In this document: in pieces, positions 11,912 to 23,419 of the stretch
How positions within the stretch are numbered: position 1 is the first letter of the stretch
Layout: each line of letters begins with the position of its first letter
Assembly (NCBI RefSeq): GCF_000516985.1
Contig: NW_006917100.1
Location: 186,001-250,000 of the forward strand
Length of the DNA: 64,000 bases
Reading direction: 5' to 3'
DNA from: Pestalotiopsis fici W106-1
Taxonomy: Eukaryota > Ascomycota > Sordariomycetes > Amphisphaeriales > Sporocadaceae
Notes under the pieces: model-generated
The model's database searches: none
What the model was told of the DNA's origin: nothing
Seen by the model: the letters and a program-made list of their open reading frames with translations, nothing else
Made by a program: the position numbers and the translations under genes

Positions 11912-14822
11912 TTATCGCGCGTTACCAGATGAAGGCACGGATGCAGACCGTGTTGCCTCCAATACGTAATCTTGTAAAGCACCAAATACAGCTCTGTATC
12001 CAGGATCATCAGCACCCCTGAACTTGCATATCTGGGAATGATTTCCCGGGAGCCCAAGCGAAACTTCCTTCCGGGCATGACCGACTAAAGAGGAGTCATA
12101 TGGGACAACCTGTTTGATTATTAGTTACACATCCCATAATCCAAAGAGAGCGAGGTCTCCACATACCAAACTGTTGAGACCATAGAGACCTAAAATTGGC
12201 TGAGTCTCGTAAAAGGAATGTATACTAAAGTGGTCATCCTCTAGCATCTGAAGGAAATTCTTTCTGAGATTCTCTAAGAGTTCACTATTCGGAGTCAAGC
12301 CCCGCAGCACCCTGTCCGACGGACTTTGAAGTGCACACTTGGTGATCTTGCTTGCAATGACGCCCCAGTCTGCTACTCCGGCTCCTCCGTGAGGTGTGCC
12401 GAGAAATACTATTCCTTTCGTAGACTTGTAAATGTCGAGGTACTGCGGCTGATGTTGTGATCGTCTTGAATTGTCAAGCGCCTATGTGTAGGTTAGCAAA
12501 TGGATGCTGGTCATGGATGCTGAAACAATTACCACTTTCAAAACGATACCACCGAGACTATGGGCAACGAATATCAAGGGTCTTTGTGGCTATTTTGTGT
12601 TAGATTTACTCCGAAAGCTTGCATGAGTTACTCACATTCGATTTTCTCTCTTGCTGTAGACTAACTAGTAGATTGTTGCCGTGTTGAGAGATGTTTTGTT
12701 GATCGCTGGTGCCGAAGAAATCTCGTACCACTTTCGTATCATATCCCCAAGCCATCATTCGTGTGTTTGCGAAATCTTGAGTTTGTGCGAGTAGATCGTA
12801 GGGCCAGTAGATATTATGAGAATCTTCGACAATGGAAGTGGAAGCCGAGCGGAAGAGTCTGCGCAATGGGCTAGGTTTTGTGGTCGGGCCTCCCCCGTTA
12901 TAACTCCATGTCTTCTCCGGGTGGCCTTGCAGTCCATGGATAAATACGATACTGTTACCATTGTCAGGTCAAGTCCACATCTAAACAAATCGACTGTAGG
13001 TTACTCACTCAACTGTAGCATTGGGAGAGTCATGGATGGTTGAAAACCCGTGTACAGATATTGTAGGCCGGATACGTAGATTTGAATATACTGATGGTCC
13101 CCATATTTCGGATTGCGATGATACCTGAGGGGCTCTGTACATTTGCGCTGACGTGGGTGGTGGTGTCGATGTTGGTGTCGAGCTGAATGTCGCACGTTCA
13201 CTTGAAAAAAGACCAGTGGATGAGGCCTCATTGCTCTGGCTTTCGCTAGATTCTCTAGTGGCTGTCGACTCGGTTCCTGGGATTCTTGCCGTTGTCTGTG
13301 CATCTGTATTGGCAGGACGAGGAGCACCGACAACCTCATCTGCATCATGCTGTTCTTCGAGAGCTGGCGCTGCACATGTATATGGGTCCCAAGGCCTGGC
13401 GCCAGCTTCGAGTAATAGCGTTACTGCTTCAAAATGTCCCCCTTTGGTGGCAGCCGCTATGGCGCTACCATGTTTGCCGTTCTGGTCATCAATGTCGATT
13501 TTGGCTCCTCGGCTCAGGAGAATTTGTACTGCTTTTGCCTTTCCTGCTAAGGCTGCCACCTGGAGTGCCGTGCAGTCTCCATCACCTCTTGCTCTTACGT
13601 CCGCTCCCGCATCTAGGAGGTACTTGATTACCTCCGGGTTGCCGTTCCATGACGCTGCCTGTAGAGCGTTACCATAAGGACCACCTACCACACTAACACT
13701 GGCGCCTTTTTTCAGAAGAAAACGCGTGACTTCCGCTCGTCCCCTAGATGCAGCAGCCATGAGAGCGGTCCCATGTAGCGAGCTTGTTTGGCCGATGAGG
13801 GCGCCCTTGTGAATTAGGAGTCTAACGATCGCCAAGTGCCCTTCGGCAGCAGCTAGCTGGAGTGGCGGAGCACCAGCTGGCCCACGAGCATTGACTGCAG
13901 CTCCCTTCTTGAGCAGGATATTGACGATATTGGCATGACCTAACGCTGCCGATACGTGCAGCGGACTACCGTCTGAGCCGGACTGGGTATTCGCATCTAC
14001 ACCAGCCTCGATGAGGGCTAATACGAGTCTTTCATTGTTGGATTTGGCGGCAGAGATGAGAGAGGCTGCTAACCGGCTTCGCCCGGCTTCTGTTGACTTC
14101 TCGCTGGCTGGTACTGAGATCCTTCGTGCTCCCCAAATTGTTCTAGTCATCTGGTAATCGGTGCTTCCTGATAAACCCTGTCCAGGTCCCTGTCCCGGCG
14201 CTTCACCATGTTGGCGCCGGAGCTGGCGCACGACATCATAGAAGCATTTCTGTACATTGTAATCACTCTTTGCCGAAACTTCCATGAAATCAATGCCCAG
14301 GCTAGCAGCTAAACCATGGCCTTCCTGTGTCGACACTTCCCTTTCGGTCACTCTATCGGCCTTGTTTCCCACAAGAAGGATAGGAACTGGTGGGCGAAGT
14401 GGTGCCTCAGCGGCACCGTTCAATTGTGATATGGTTGAGTCTTTGATGCGGCGGATTTGTTCGTAAAACCTTTTCACACGAGCGAAGCCCGACCGAGAGC
14501 AGATGCAATACGCTATGATAAAGCCTTCACCATCCCGTATCCACTGGTCTCTCAAAGCCGAATATTCTTCCTGTCCAGCCGTATCGAGTATCTCGAGCAT
14601 GCAAGGTATCCCGTCGATGACCACTTGCTTCCGGTACGAATCTTCGATCGTGGGGTCATAGCTATCGACGAAATGTTCCAAGGAAATCTGGAGTAGTGTT
14701 AAACAGCTTACTTCATCCAATGACGGCACCGTCGGCGCACTGACCTGGATCACCAATGCCGTTTTGCCTACCCCAGCATCGCCTACGACGACGAGTTTGT
14801 GTGTTTTCAGTTTGCCAACCAT
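11912..14822 (-). CDS. Ras GTPase-ankyrin-alpha/beta hydrolase fusion protein
   Basis: One gene of about 880 residues in six exons. Residues 1-190 are a Ras-type GTPase with G1 GDAGVGKTA, switch [14 protein letters not shown]3 [14 protein letters not shown]4 NKAD and G5 EVSAK. A 57-base intron without a stop, bordered GTCAGT and CTCCAG near 14690-14750, splits VIQ from [12 protein letters not shown]. There is no CAAX end; instead about seven ankyrin repeats follow (for example [20 protein letters not shown]). After a low-complexity linker comes IHDSPNATV, spliced to [16 protein letters not shown], which opens an alpha/beta-hydrolase domain of the SERAC1/DUF676 kind with nucleophile elbow [11 protein letters not shown] and TPHGG. 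The last exon has [19 protein letters not shown]. All joins keep frame, so the fusion looks genuine. The hydrolase head resembles the effector heads of fungal NLR proteins, which suggests a signalling or immunity-like role; that is inference. Exon joins were judged by eye. Confidence 0.85.
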
Positions 14823-15609
14823 GACAACGACGCTGCTATGCAGACTTGCAGAAGCCCGCCGCGATATCAGCCAGACTGGACTGATTGTCGGAAAATGTCA
14901 AGCAGGAGGCGGAAGGCTGGAGCTCGCGCTCGCGTGTCAATCCACGTAAGGCACCCATCGCTGCACAGCTGAAAAGTTCCCCCCTGCCACTCTTCAATTG
15001 AGCCTGCTTGCAGCGACGCACTAAGCGTTCTGGGGCGCAGACAGGCTGCAGACAATTGTGACCACTTAGAGGGTGAGGATCAGCGGAAGTCGTAGCTTTT
15101 AAGCGCCGTCTTTGTCCGATCTCGCTATGGTGATCATGTACAGCAATCTGACTTGCATATCCCTTGTATCGGAATATTCACTCCGCCAATGCATGCCGCT
15201 ATATTTCGAATATACCAACATGCTAGTATAGGCGCCGAACCATCGCGATGGACTGATCTAGCGGACCGGCGCCTGAGCGAGGCCCCGGGGCTCCGCTACA
15301 CCGCCCTCCCCTACAACCTACAAGGTAGGTGCGTTGCGACTAGGTCCCATACTAGGCCATAGTGCCGCAAATGCTATAGAGATTGTTATAGTCGAATGTT
15401 CCGCGACACTCCGTAAAAATTGCCGTTGAGTGAATTATTGTGCAAACAACTTTTGCTTTTTGCTATCATGTATCACAATTGTGTTTTCTTTAATTTGGAT
15501 TCTTCCAATACACTAGGTAGCATTGAGGCGTAGGACGTAGAACGTGAGCGATCTATCTGGCTGAGTTACAAGGGTGATAAGGGTATAAGCGAAGAAATGA
15601 CGTTTCGGA
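14823..15609. other. Intergenic
   Basis: Promoter side of the Ras fusion gene and 3' flank of the next minus-strand gene. A single CGGACCG heptamer lies at 15262-15268. No gene was seen. Confidence 0.5.
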
Positions 15610-16539
15610 CTACCCCCATGTTTCGGCCGGATTGAATATAATAGTCAAGTTCTCTAGCTTTACAGCCGCATTCAACTGACCAAGACTAGGCCAAAAGTTC
15701 GGGTAGAATTCATCGCCAACAGCATTGACATTTTCGCCAGCAACCACGTCTCCGGCGCCTTGGTCCAGATCAACCAATGCTACGCCCGGTGCAGTATCCT
15801 GCAACGCGAGCACAGTGTTGGCCCACGTTTGGGTCCCAGGCAGCTCGCCGTAGCTCCCGTTGCCCGTCGGCAGTGGCGCCTGGTTCAGTCTGACCGGCAC
15901 GCCTTCGGGAATCAAAGGGGAGCTGAAATTGACAGAGATGTCGGGTCCGGCGTCTGGGTAGATGGTGGCCTGGAAGAAGGGCTTGTCGGCCGGGTAGGAC
16001 TCATTCTCGTCGCCGGTGGTGTCGTATGGATAGAGCTTCACCGTGGTGCTTCCATCGTCATTGTCGGTCCAGTCAAACGAGGCAAGGTGCTTGGGAATAT
16101 TCCAATTGACTCTACCATTCAGGCAAGTATATTTTTGAGACACATACATTCGAGAAACGCGTAGGTCTGTCTCCGGAAGTCCTAGATACGGCCCTGCGTA
16201 TGTGAACGCCCCAGGTATGAGGACGAACTCATCATACGGCCCTACTGGCGTATCGGTGTATCTGATTATTTGTATGGCGCCGACGACGCCTGTGTACAGT
16301 CCCTCCGTCGCGGTTGAGCCCTGTTGACGTTCAAGGGGCGAGTAAGTTTTCTCAGGCAACGACAAGACGGCCGGGAGGGGAATTGCCCAGCCAGTGCCGT
16401 GGAGGGTCCATGGTGCAGGAACAACCTCAATGGGCTTTGTGCAGTTGTTGGTCCAGCAGTTGTCGCTGTCGTCTGCCAATGTCTTGCATACGAGACTGCT
16501 GAGTAGGGCCCAGCCGAAGAGATAAAAACGCATGTTCAC
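15610..16539 (-). CDS. Secreted acetoacetate-decarboxylase-like protein
   Basis: A single exon of 309 residues. It begins MNMRFYLFGWALLSSLVCKTL, a signal peptide probably cut near LADD. The mature part has PWTLHGTGWAIPLPAVL, GAIQIIRYTDTPVGPYDEFV and LIPGAFTYAGPYLGLPETDL. This pattern (PW.L.G.G, then I.RY.D.PVGPYDE) is that of the acetoacetate-decarboxylase-like beta-barrel superfamily. The catalytic lysine of true acetoacetate decarboxylase cannot be placed with confidence, so the reaction is unknown. Several N-x-S/T sites (NCT, NES, NFS, NGS, NLT) agree with secretion. A second in-frame ATG two codons downstream is an equally good start. Confidence 0.75.
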   Translation of the reverse strand: MNMRFYLFGWALLSSLVCKTLADDSDNCWTNNCTKPIEVVPAPWTLHGTGWAIPLPAVLSLPEKTYSPLERQQGSTATEGLYTGVVGAIQIIRYTDTPVGPYDEFVLIPGAFTYAGPYLGLPETDLRVSRMYVSQKYTCLNGRVNWNIPKHLASFDWTDNDDGSTTVKLYPYDTTGDENESYPADKPFFQATIYPDAGPDISVNFSSPLIPEGVPVRLNQAPLPTGNGSYGELPGTQTWANTVLALQDTAPGVALVDLDQGAGDVVAGENVNAVGDEFYPNFWPSLGQLNAAVKLENLTIIFNPAETWG

Positions 16540-17944
16540 AGGGATGTGGAGCTGAGTGCGCGGAATGAAACAAGATTCGCAAAAGGGAATTGAGAGTTGA
16601 GTGTAGGCATTTTCTCAGTTGTAGGCGAAACCACGAAGCACTGTATAAGTATATTCACTATAATGAAATTTGTATAGCATGTGAATATTACCGGACTCAT
16701 CTCTTGCGTCATGCTCCTACCCGAGACTCTTGGCCGAAAGGAAATGCATTGACATTGCAGGGTTGAAAATGAGAGGAGAAAATGCTACCTGGTTGCAGAA
16801 GAACTCCGAATTGAAATTCAACACCTCCTCAATTGAGCCATCGCATCGGCCGATTGAACTCGCCCGACATGAATACTCGGCCGGGTGGTTCGGGGAACCG
16901 GAGCCGACGGGGCTGTTACAGTTCCATCATACGGAGCAGACTACGGCCAGATTGACAACAATCCTGTTGTAAAATTCAAGAACGAAAAAGAAGTCTCTGG
17001 CACTACTAGTTCCTCTGAACTATAACATTTTTCAAATGTGCGTTCCTCGTTCAGCTCAAGATACGGATCAGCTGAGCACGTCTCATTCGCGACATCGCGG
17101 CAGTTGGGTCAGTACAGCATATTCTGACAACGTCAATACAGACAAGCAGGATGCTCTGCCATTCTGCATCCCACATTCACGGCGTGCATCCCGAAATCAA
17201 CGGAGATTGCGGCTGAATCGGGTATCCCTTTTCGGGGTGAGGCTCCACCAGGGCGGGATGGCGAACATTGACAACATCAGACATATTGTTGTTCCCGAGG
17301 CAATTCCAGCATTCGGCCGGAGAGGAGAAAGGTTACGGAATAAGCCATGAGGGGGCGTGGTGATTGCGACCTGCATGTGAAGTAGAATTCCTGCATGACT
17401 GCCATGGCAGAATGCAGCTGTGCCTAGAATGGAGGCGTGCGGCCTTGGTGCGGGGGTATATGGTCAGACATAATGGACGAAAAGAGTAAAATCCTGAGCG
17501 CCCATATTTCTTGGCTTCCCCATGAAATGGCCCCAACCTCGGGAACTGCCAGTCATACCGAACTAGATATAGTCCCACCCGGAATACCACCTCGTTATAC
17601 TACCTACACGCTACACGTTTTCTGCACGTTTCTTGTGGTGCTGTGTCGAAAAGCAGCAATCTAATCGTCAATTACTACAGGGGTTTAGGTTTGTGGGCTG
17701 ACATGCAGGTCCAAAGCGTCAAATTCTGTTGATGCATGCGCTCATGTTCACGAGGAAATCATGACTCGACGGATTCCAAGGAGATTATTATTTTATGCAA
17801 AGCTCAATTAATAGGTAGGTTTTGATGATGTATGATCCAGATGTTGTGTCTGTTGGCTTGTAGTATGTAAGGTGCCATTTTCCGGTGTCCTCATTCGTTT
17901 ACTCAACCGCCCGAAAGAAACAAGCACTCACTCTTTGTGCCACA
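16540..17944. other. Intergenic, divergent promoters
   Basis: Lies between the minus-strand gene starting at 16539 and the plus-strand GMC oxidoreductase at 17945. A 13-residue frame at 16711 contains PETLGRKE, but it is too short to call a sugar-transporter relic. No other gene signal was found. Confidence 0.45.
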
Positions 17945-20231
17945 ATGGGATATCGAACTCAAGCCATGATGCGCTGCATTTTGGCCTTCTCTGCGGCTGC
18001 CTCTATTGCCAGCGCCCAACTCGTCGGCAACGGCAACCTGCGCGATGCGTATGACTATGTAATCGTCGGCGGCGGCCCAGGCGGAATGACGCTTGCCAAC
18101 CGACTCTCGGAGAATAGCTCCGTCACAGTCCTCCTCATCGAGGCGGGGCCACTGTAGGTATCAAAGCTGCCCTGGAAAGTTGTTCAAGTATTGTTTCTAA
18201 TTGGGCATCAAGCCACGACTACGAGAAAGCCATCATGATCCCACGATGGCAGCCTCTGAGTGCCCTGGAACTTCAATATCAATGGGAGTTGTTGACAGTA
18301 CCACAAACAGAACTACTTTTACGCCCAGTCTCTTTAGAGCAGGGCCGTCTACTTGGTGGAGGAAGCTCGATTAACATCATGTTGATGAACCTCGGTGCTC
18401 CAGCCGAGTTTGAGGCGTGGGCAAACTTTGGAAATCCTGGATGGGACTGGGAGGGCATCACGCCATACTATCGCAAGGTATGTTTCAACTTTGCAACTCT
18501 TAAAGTGCCATTGGAGCTTCGAGTCATGATTCTTACAGTTTTAGGCCGAGAAATATACTCCTCCAACTTCTGAACAGGTCGCCGAGTTCGATATCACATA
18601 CGACGAGGCGTGTCACGGCTTCGACGGCCAGGTAGCAAGTGGCTACAGTGCGTGGCACTATCCACAGAACAGTATGCACCATGTCCTTGAGACTTTCCCA
18701 AATAGTTCAACGGGGAACAACAGGATTGCTAATCTGGTATGATTTAGGTCTTTGGCAGGAAGGCCTGGACTCGTTAGGGATTAAACGAGCATATGATCCG
18801 CTCTGTGATCCGCTGGGCTCCTTCTTCAGCCCCCACGCCCTCGATCACACTAATCAGTCCCGAGTGGATGCCAGGATTGCCTACTTCGATCCCATCTTTG
18901 GTGCTGGCGGCACACCAAGGGATAACATTGACGTTATCGTGAACACGATGGTGACGAAGCTCATTATGACCAACGATACGGCGGATGGCACCACTATTGT
19001 CACTGGCGTGGAGGTGAGTCGACGTTCAAATCACCCTTTTCTTTTGCGAGACCAGTACCCAGCTTACAAAGTTTCATTACAGTTTGCCGAATCCGCTTTG
19101 TCTCCTCGTACCACGGTGAACGTCACAAAGGAGGCAATTGTCTCGGGTGGTGCTATTCAAACACCTAAGTTGCTGCAATTGAGCGGTATCGGTGATGCAA
19201 AGGTGCTCGAGGCCCTGGATATTGACATCATAGTCGACCTGCCAGGCGTGGGTGCCAATTTGCAGGACCATCCTGGTGCATGGAATGTTGGCGCAGGTTT
19301 GTCGCTCTGCCCAGTCAAGCCGACTTCAAGGTCTCTCATTGTAGTGACACTGACTCTAAATATTTGTGTTAACCAGTTGGGTTGGGTATCCCAAATGAGC
19401 CCGAGGAATGGCTGAACCCAATTCTCGATAGCGAACAAGGCGACCTGTACTACAGCAATCGAACCGGTCGTTGGACCGAGGCAGGTGACTGTCTGGCGTT
19501 TATACCATGTGAGTTCTCACAACTTCCCGACAAGCTCAACGACTAATAGCATCATTCTGCCAGATAACAACATGTCCTCCAGCAAGGAAATTGCTGCCCA
19601 GGTCCTTGCCAGCATGGATACAGACACATCGCTCACCTATCTGCCACCCGACACACACCCCGACGTTGCCGCCGGATACGCTGCCCAAGTGGACGCTATC
19701 CGCGGCATGACTATCAACGGCACCACGGCTGGCGCAGAAATGATCTGGTTCGGTGGCGGCTTCGAGGTTGTCAACGTGCTCATGTCGCCCTTGTCGAGGG
19801 GGACGGTGCGCCCCGTCACCAAAGACCCCTTTGTGAACCCGGCCGTCGACCCGCGCTACGCCACTCACCCTGCAGACATGGCTAAACTTGTCGACTCGCA
19901 GGAATTCTACCGCAAGCTCATTGCCACGCCGCAGATGCAGGAAATCGGTTTGGTCGATGTCACCCCGGGTCCGCTGGTGCAGGGGAGAGCTGCGCTCGAG
20001 TTGTACGTCAAGGGTGTGCTGACGACGGCCTGGCATCCGGTGGGTACGTCCGCCATGCTGCCGCGTGAGATGGGCGGTGTTGTTGATTCAAACTTGAATG
20101 TCTACGGCGTTAAGAACTTGCGCGTCGTCGACGCCTCGATTATGCCCTTGTTGGTGTCGGCGCACACGATGGGAACGACGTATGCCATCTCGGAAAAGGC
20201 TGCCGATATTATCAAGGCAACGTGGGTATAG
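17945..20231 (+). CDS. Secreted GMC oxidoreductase
   Basis: Seven exons (17945-18153, 18213-18477, 18545-18671, 18748-19013, 19083-19296, 19377-19508, 19564-20231) join in frame to 626 residues, the usual size for the glucose-methanol-choline family. A signal peptide ([17 protein letters not shown]) is followed by the FAD-binding fingerprint [19 protein letters not shown] ending in LIEAG. The family signature [19 protein letters not shown] follows, then the second signature [18 protein letters not shown]. The C terminus has the catalytic His in [23 protein letters not shown], and a second His in [18 protein letters not shown]. It should be an extracellular FAD alcohol, aryl-alcohol or sugar oxidase or dehydrogenase; the substrate cannot be told from sequence. 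The gene seems intact. The ATG at 17945 starts the signal peptide; MMRC eight residues later is an alternative. Confidence 0.92.
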
Positions 20232-20732
20232 CCATAAACTGTAATTATTATGTAATTCAAGATCAACTAGCTGTGGTGTAGGTGACGTGTTTGATAGGCG
20301 AAACCTTTTATTGGTCAAGATCCATCACACTGTAATTGAATGGATTCTTTGAGCCAGCTACTATATGTACATACTGGACTCGTAGTTAGATTGCAGGCAA
20401 CACGCATAGTGACTTGAGAAACCCCCCGCTGCATTCCCAACTGTGCCGCATTCTCTGTATATACATGTCTCCTTGCATCCCGAAGCGCCAACGGCATATA
20501 CAGCAAGCAATGAGTTGGGACCGCATGGATCTGCATGCACGTTTGAGCGTCTGCATATGTACTAACCAACGAGTTGGCTTTCGACGCCAGACCTATCAGA
20601 CATTCTTGTTTACATACATTTCACGCTTTCTCGAACTCTGAATGATATCAATATGCAGCACCTTGTCATTCAACATCGAGAGTACACGTCGATCCAATTC
20701 TTTGATAATCAGCAAACTCCAATTCCAGCAGC
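20232..20732. other. Intergenic
   Basis: 3' flank of the oxidoreductase and promoter of the next gene. No gene was seen. Confidence 0.5.
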
Positions 20733-22061
20733 ATGTCTCAGATTCGAGTGGCCATATGTGGCGGCGGACTAGCAGGTGCATCCCTATATCATGCACTTCA
20801 GCAATATTAGCACCTGGACGTGCACATCTTCGAGTCTGCGTCGGCCTTCAAGGAAGCGGGCTTGGCAATTGGGGTGACGCGCAATGCCTTGGCGGCTCTG
20901 GACCTCATGGGACCTTCAATCGTCCAGGCTCTTGAGCGGGCTGGGGCCGTTCCGATGCGAGGAGTTCGTTTCATGTTGGCGCAAGGCGAAGAACAAGGCA
21001 AAGTCGTGGACGAAGTGGATGAGAAGACGGCAGGACAGCGTCTGACAAGCATTGTGCATCGTGCACCATTCCTTAAGAAACTGCTGGCTGATGCTCCTCA
21101 AGAGCGCATGCACACGGCAAAGAAGCTTGACCGAGTTGAGCGAAATGCACTTGGACCCGTCACGCTCCATTTCACCGATGGGACTACCCACGAGTGTGAT
21201 ATTCTGATAGGTGCCGACGGTATTCACAGCACTGTTCGAAAAGTCGTACTCGGCGACGATCCTTCAGCTGCCCCGAGGAACACGGGAGTTTGGGTCATCA
21301 TGACCCTTCAGCCGTATGCAGAGGCCCAAGAAAGCCTTGGCGATGGAACTATTGATATTGAAGAGGCTCGCGAGTACTCTTGTATTGGAAAAGGCACTTA
21401 CGTGCTCCATAATCTTTTGCAAGGTGGACAGCTAGTTCAGTTTGTTGTGGCCTCCAAGGACGAAAATGTGTCTCCCGATCATTGGCACCGCCATGTTAAG
21501 TCAAATGAACTCAAAACGCTCTACCAAGATTAGCCTAGGCATCTTGTCAATGCTGTAGATGAGGTTCGTGGCTCTCAGTTACTGATTCTCAAGCACTAAC
21601 ATGGAATCCAGCTGCTTTGTCGTCAATCAGAGCATCACGCCATCTATCTATGGGAATATCCACCAGCACCTACATATGTCTCTGGACTTCTTTGTATTAT
21701 GGGAGATGCTGCTCACGCCACAACTCCCTGGCATGGATCAGGTGGTGGTATGGCCATCGAAGATAGCCTCATCCTTTCAACGCTGCTTGGGAGATCAGAA
21801 ACGACTGATGATGCTCTGGCGGCGTTGAAAGCATACGACAAGACTCGTCGCCCACGCACTCAGCGTATCGTTGAATCCAGCCGCGTGACAGGTGAAATTC
21901 TGACTGGCAATAGCGAGGAAATGGATTTCTGCGCCAAACATCCAGGCACCTTGCTACAAAGATGGGATTTCATCTTGGACATCGATATGAAGAAGCATCG
22001 TGACGAGGCTGTGACAATCATGGAAGCCGAGCTCAAGAGCAGGAAAACAACGTCGTGGTAA
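20733..22061 (+). pseudogene. FAD-dependent monooxygenase, two nonsense codons
   Basis: The frame encodes a flavoprotein monooxygenase of the salicylate-hydroxylase type. It has an N-terminal FAD fingerprint MSQIRVAICGGGLAGASLYHAL, DVHIFESASAFKEAGLAIG, the central DILIGADGIHSTVRK (GD-type motif) and, after an intron near 21561-21610, CIMGDAAHATTPWHGSGGG. Two in-frame TAG codons interrupt it, at 20808-20810 just after the first beta-alpha unit and at 21531-21533 before PRHLVNAVDE. No splice pair of acceptable length removes the first; a GT..AG span there would be only 35 bases. The TAG at 20808 could come from CAG and the one at 21531 from TGG, both by one C-to-T or G-to-A transition. The rest is well preserved, so inactivation is recent, or the stops are assembly errors or are read through. 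Confidence 0.75.
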
Positions 22062-22183
22062 TATTGAGTAGCACGTACTAAACTGAACATGAGGCCAAAG
22101 ATACAGAAAATCGAGAAGCTATTTACAATGTTGAAAAGAAATAATGACTCATCCAGGTTGGCGGACAGTTTTGTATTATTAGC

Positions 22184-23419
22184 TTAGCAGCCTACTGCGA
22201 TTGAGTTCGCGTACAGCGCGTATGTGTCAGCGTTATCGAGCTCTTCCGAAGCACTGATATCAGTGACACAGCCCTCGTAGCCGTAGCAAACATCGTCGGT
22301 ACCCTTGACCTCAGTCAGGTGAGTAGACTCGTGGATCAACACGTAAGGCTGGTCGGCAACATGGCAGGTTGAACCAGTCGCGGGAAACTGGAACCAATAG
22401 TCGCACACGACGATGTATTCGTCAGATCCCGGTTGAGTATAAGCCACAACACCATCGGAACATGCATTTCCAATGTCCGTGCAGTACAGCGCCACGCCGC
22501 TCGAGTCGCTGTTGAAGACGCTCGAGGCGATGGTGTCAAAGACCTCCGCGACAGCGCTCTCGGTGCTGCTTGACGTCGACTTGAAGTACTCCTCCATATT
22601 GGTTCCGGCAGTTGCGGCGGCGGCGGCGTTTGTTGCGTAAGTCTTGGCAACGCTGATAGCGGCATCAACAGTACTCTGCTTAGAGCTGCTGCAGTCGCTC
22701 TGGACTGTAACCCGCTTATTCTTCGTCGCCGCACGGAAAGCGGTATGAACCTTGGCCGCTTTGACGCCGTCGACGGCAGCTTGGACAACATTGGAGTTGT
22801 ACAAGACTTGGCCAGCAATCTTGTTACTATCCGCTTCGGCGTATCGCAAGCTACCGGCAGCCGTGATGTTGAAGTCGCCACCCGTGCTGAGATCGTGCAC
22901 TTGAGCCGCGTCCCATTGGACTTCAACCGTTTCTCCAGCTGCAATAGTTTGGAAGGCAGAGTCGCTCAAATCTTCTGTGTGAACATATAGGCGCAGACCA
23001 GTAAAGGCAACCTTGCTATCTGAAAAAGAAATCAAATTAACAAACTATTTTCCACTTTACAGCTAAGTGAACAGCTGGAGATGGACAAAAAGACGAAGCA
23101 GGAAACTTTCAAGAAAAAAGGAAAGAAGAGAAGGGGAAAAGAGAAACGATAGAGAAACAATACAAGCAGAAAGATTGAGTTACTTACCGCCTTGTGAAAC
23201 CTTGGACTTCTCAACTGGAGACTCGTCCAGAATACTTCCAGCCTTCAACACCTTCAAAGAAGTGGCTCCAGTGTTGGTGATGCTGGCCTTGACCTCACTG
23301 TTTCCGACGTGCTCAATTTCAACAACAAGAGGAGACGAGGAATACGCCCTTTTGTCAAGACTGACGACAGCAGCATTGGCCAGAGAGGCGAGACAAGAAA
23401 TAATCGGCGCGGCCTTCAT
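22184..23419 (-). CDS. Deuterolysin-type zinc metallopeptidase (M35)
   Basis: Two exons split by an intron of about 170 bases (GTAAGT near 23187, acceptor TTTTTCAG near 23022) give about 357 residues. The start MKAAPIISCLASLANAAVVS is a signal peptide. A propeptide with SITNTGATSLKVLKAGS and GETVEVQWDAAQVHDLS follows. The mature enzyme begins near the KNKRVTVQSDCSSSKQ stretch, where a KR site suits Kex2 removal of the propeptide. The catalytic region has HESTH (HExxH, zinc ligands and base) followed by GTDDVCYGYEGC, which holds the aspzincin GTxxxxYG signature. Paired cysteines and the C-terminal Cys agree with a secreted peptidase of acid to neutral pH, likely for protein nutrition or host tissue attack. 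The ATG at 23419 starts the signal peptide directly; upstream in-frame starts would mask it. Confidence 0.93.

Noticed and set aside
16711..16752. PETLGRKE, a motif seen at the C terminus of sugar transporters
   Set aside because: Only 13 codons, with no membrane helices upstream in any frame.
20774..20810. GT...AG pair that would remove the first TAG of the monooxygenase gene
   Set aside because: About 35 bases, too short for a fungal intron, and it would remove part of the FAD-binding helix.
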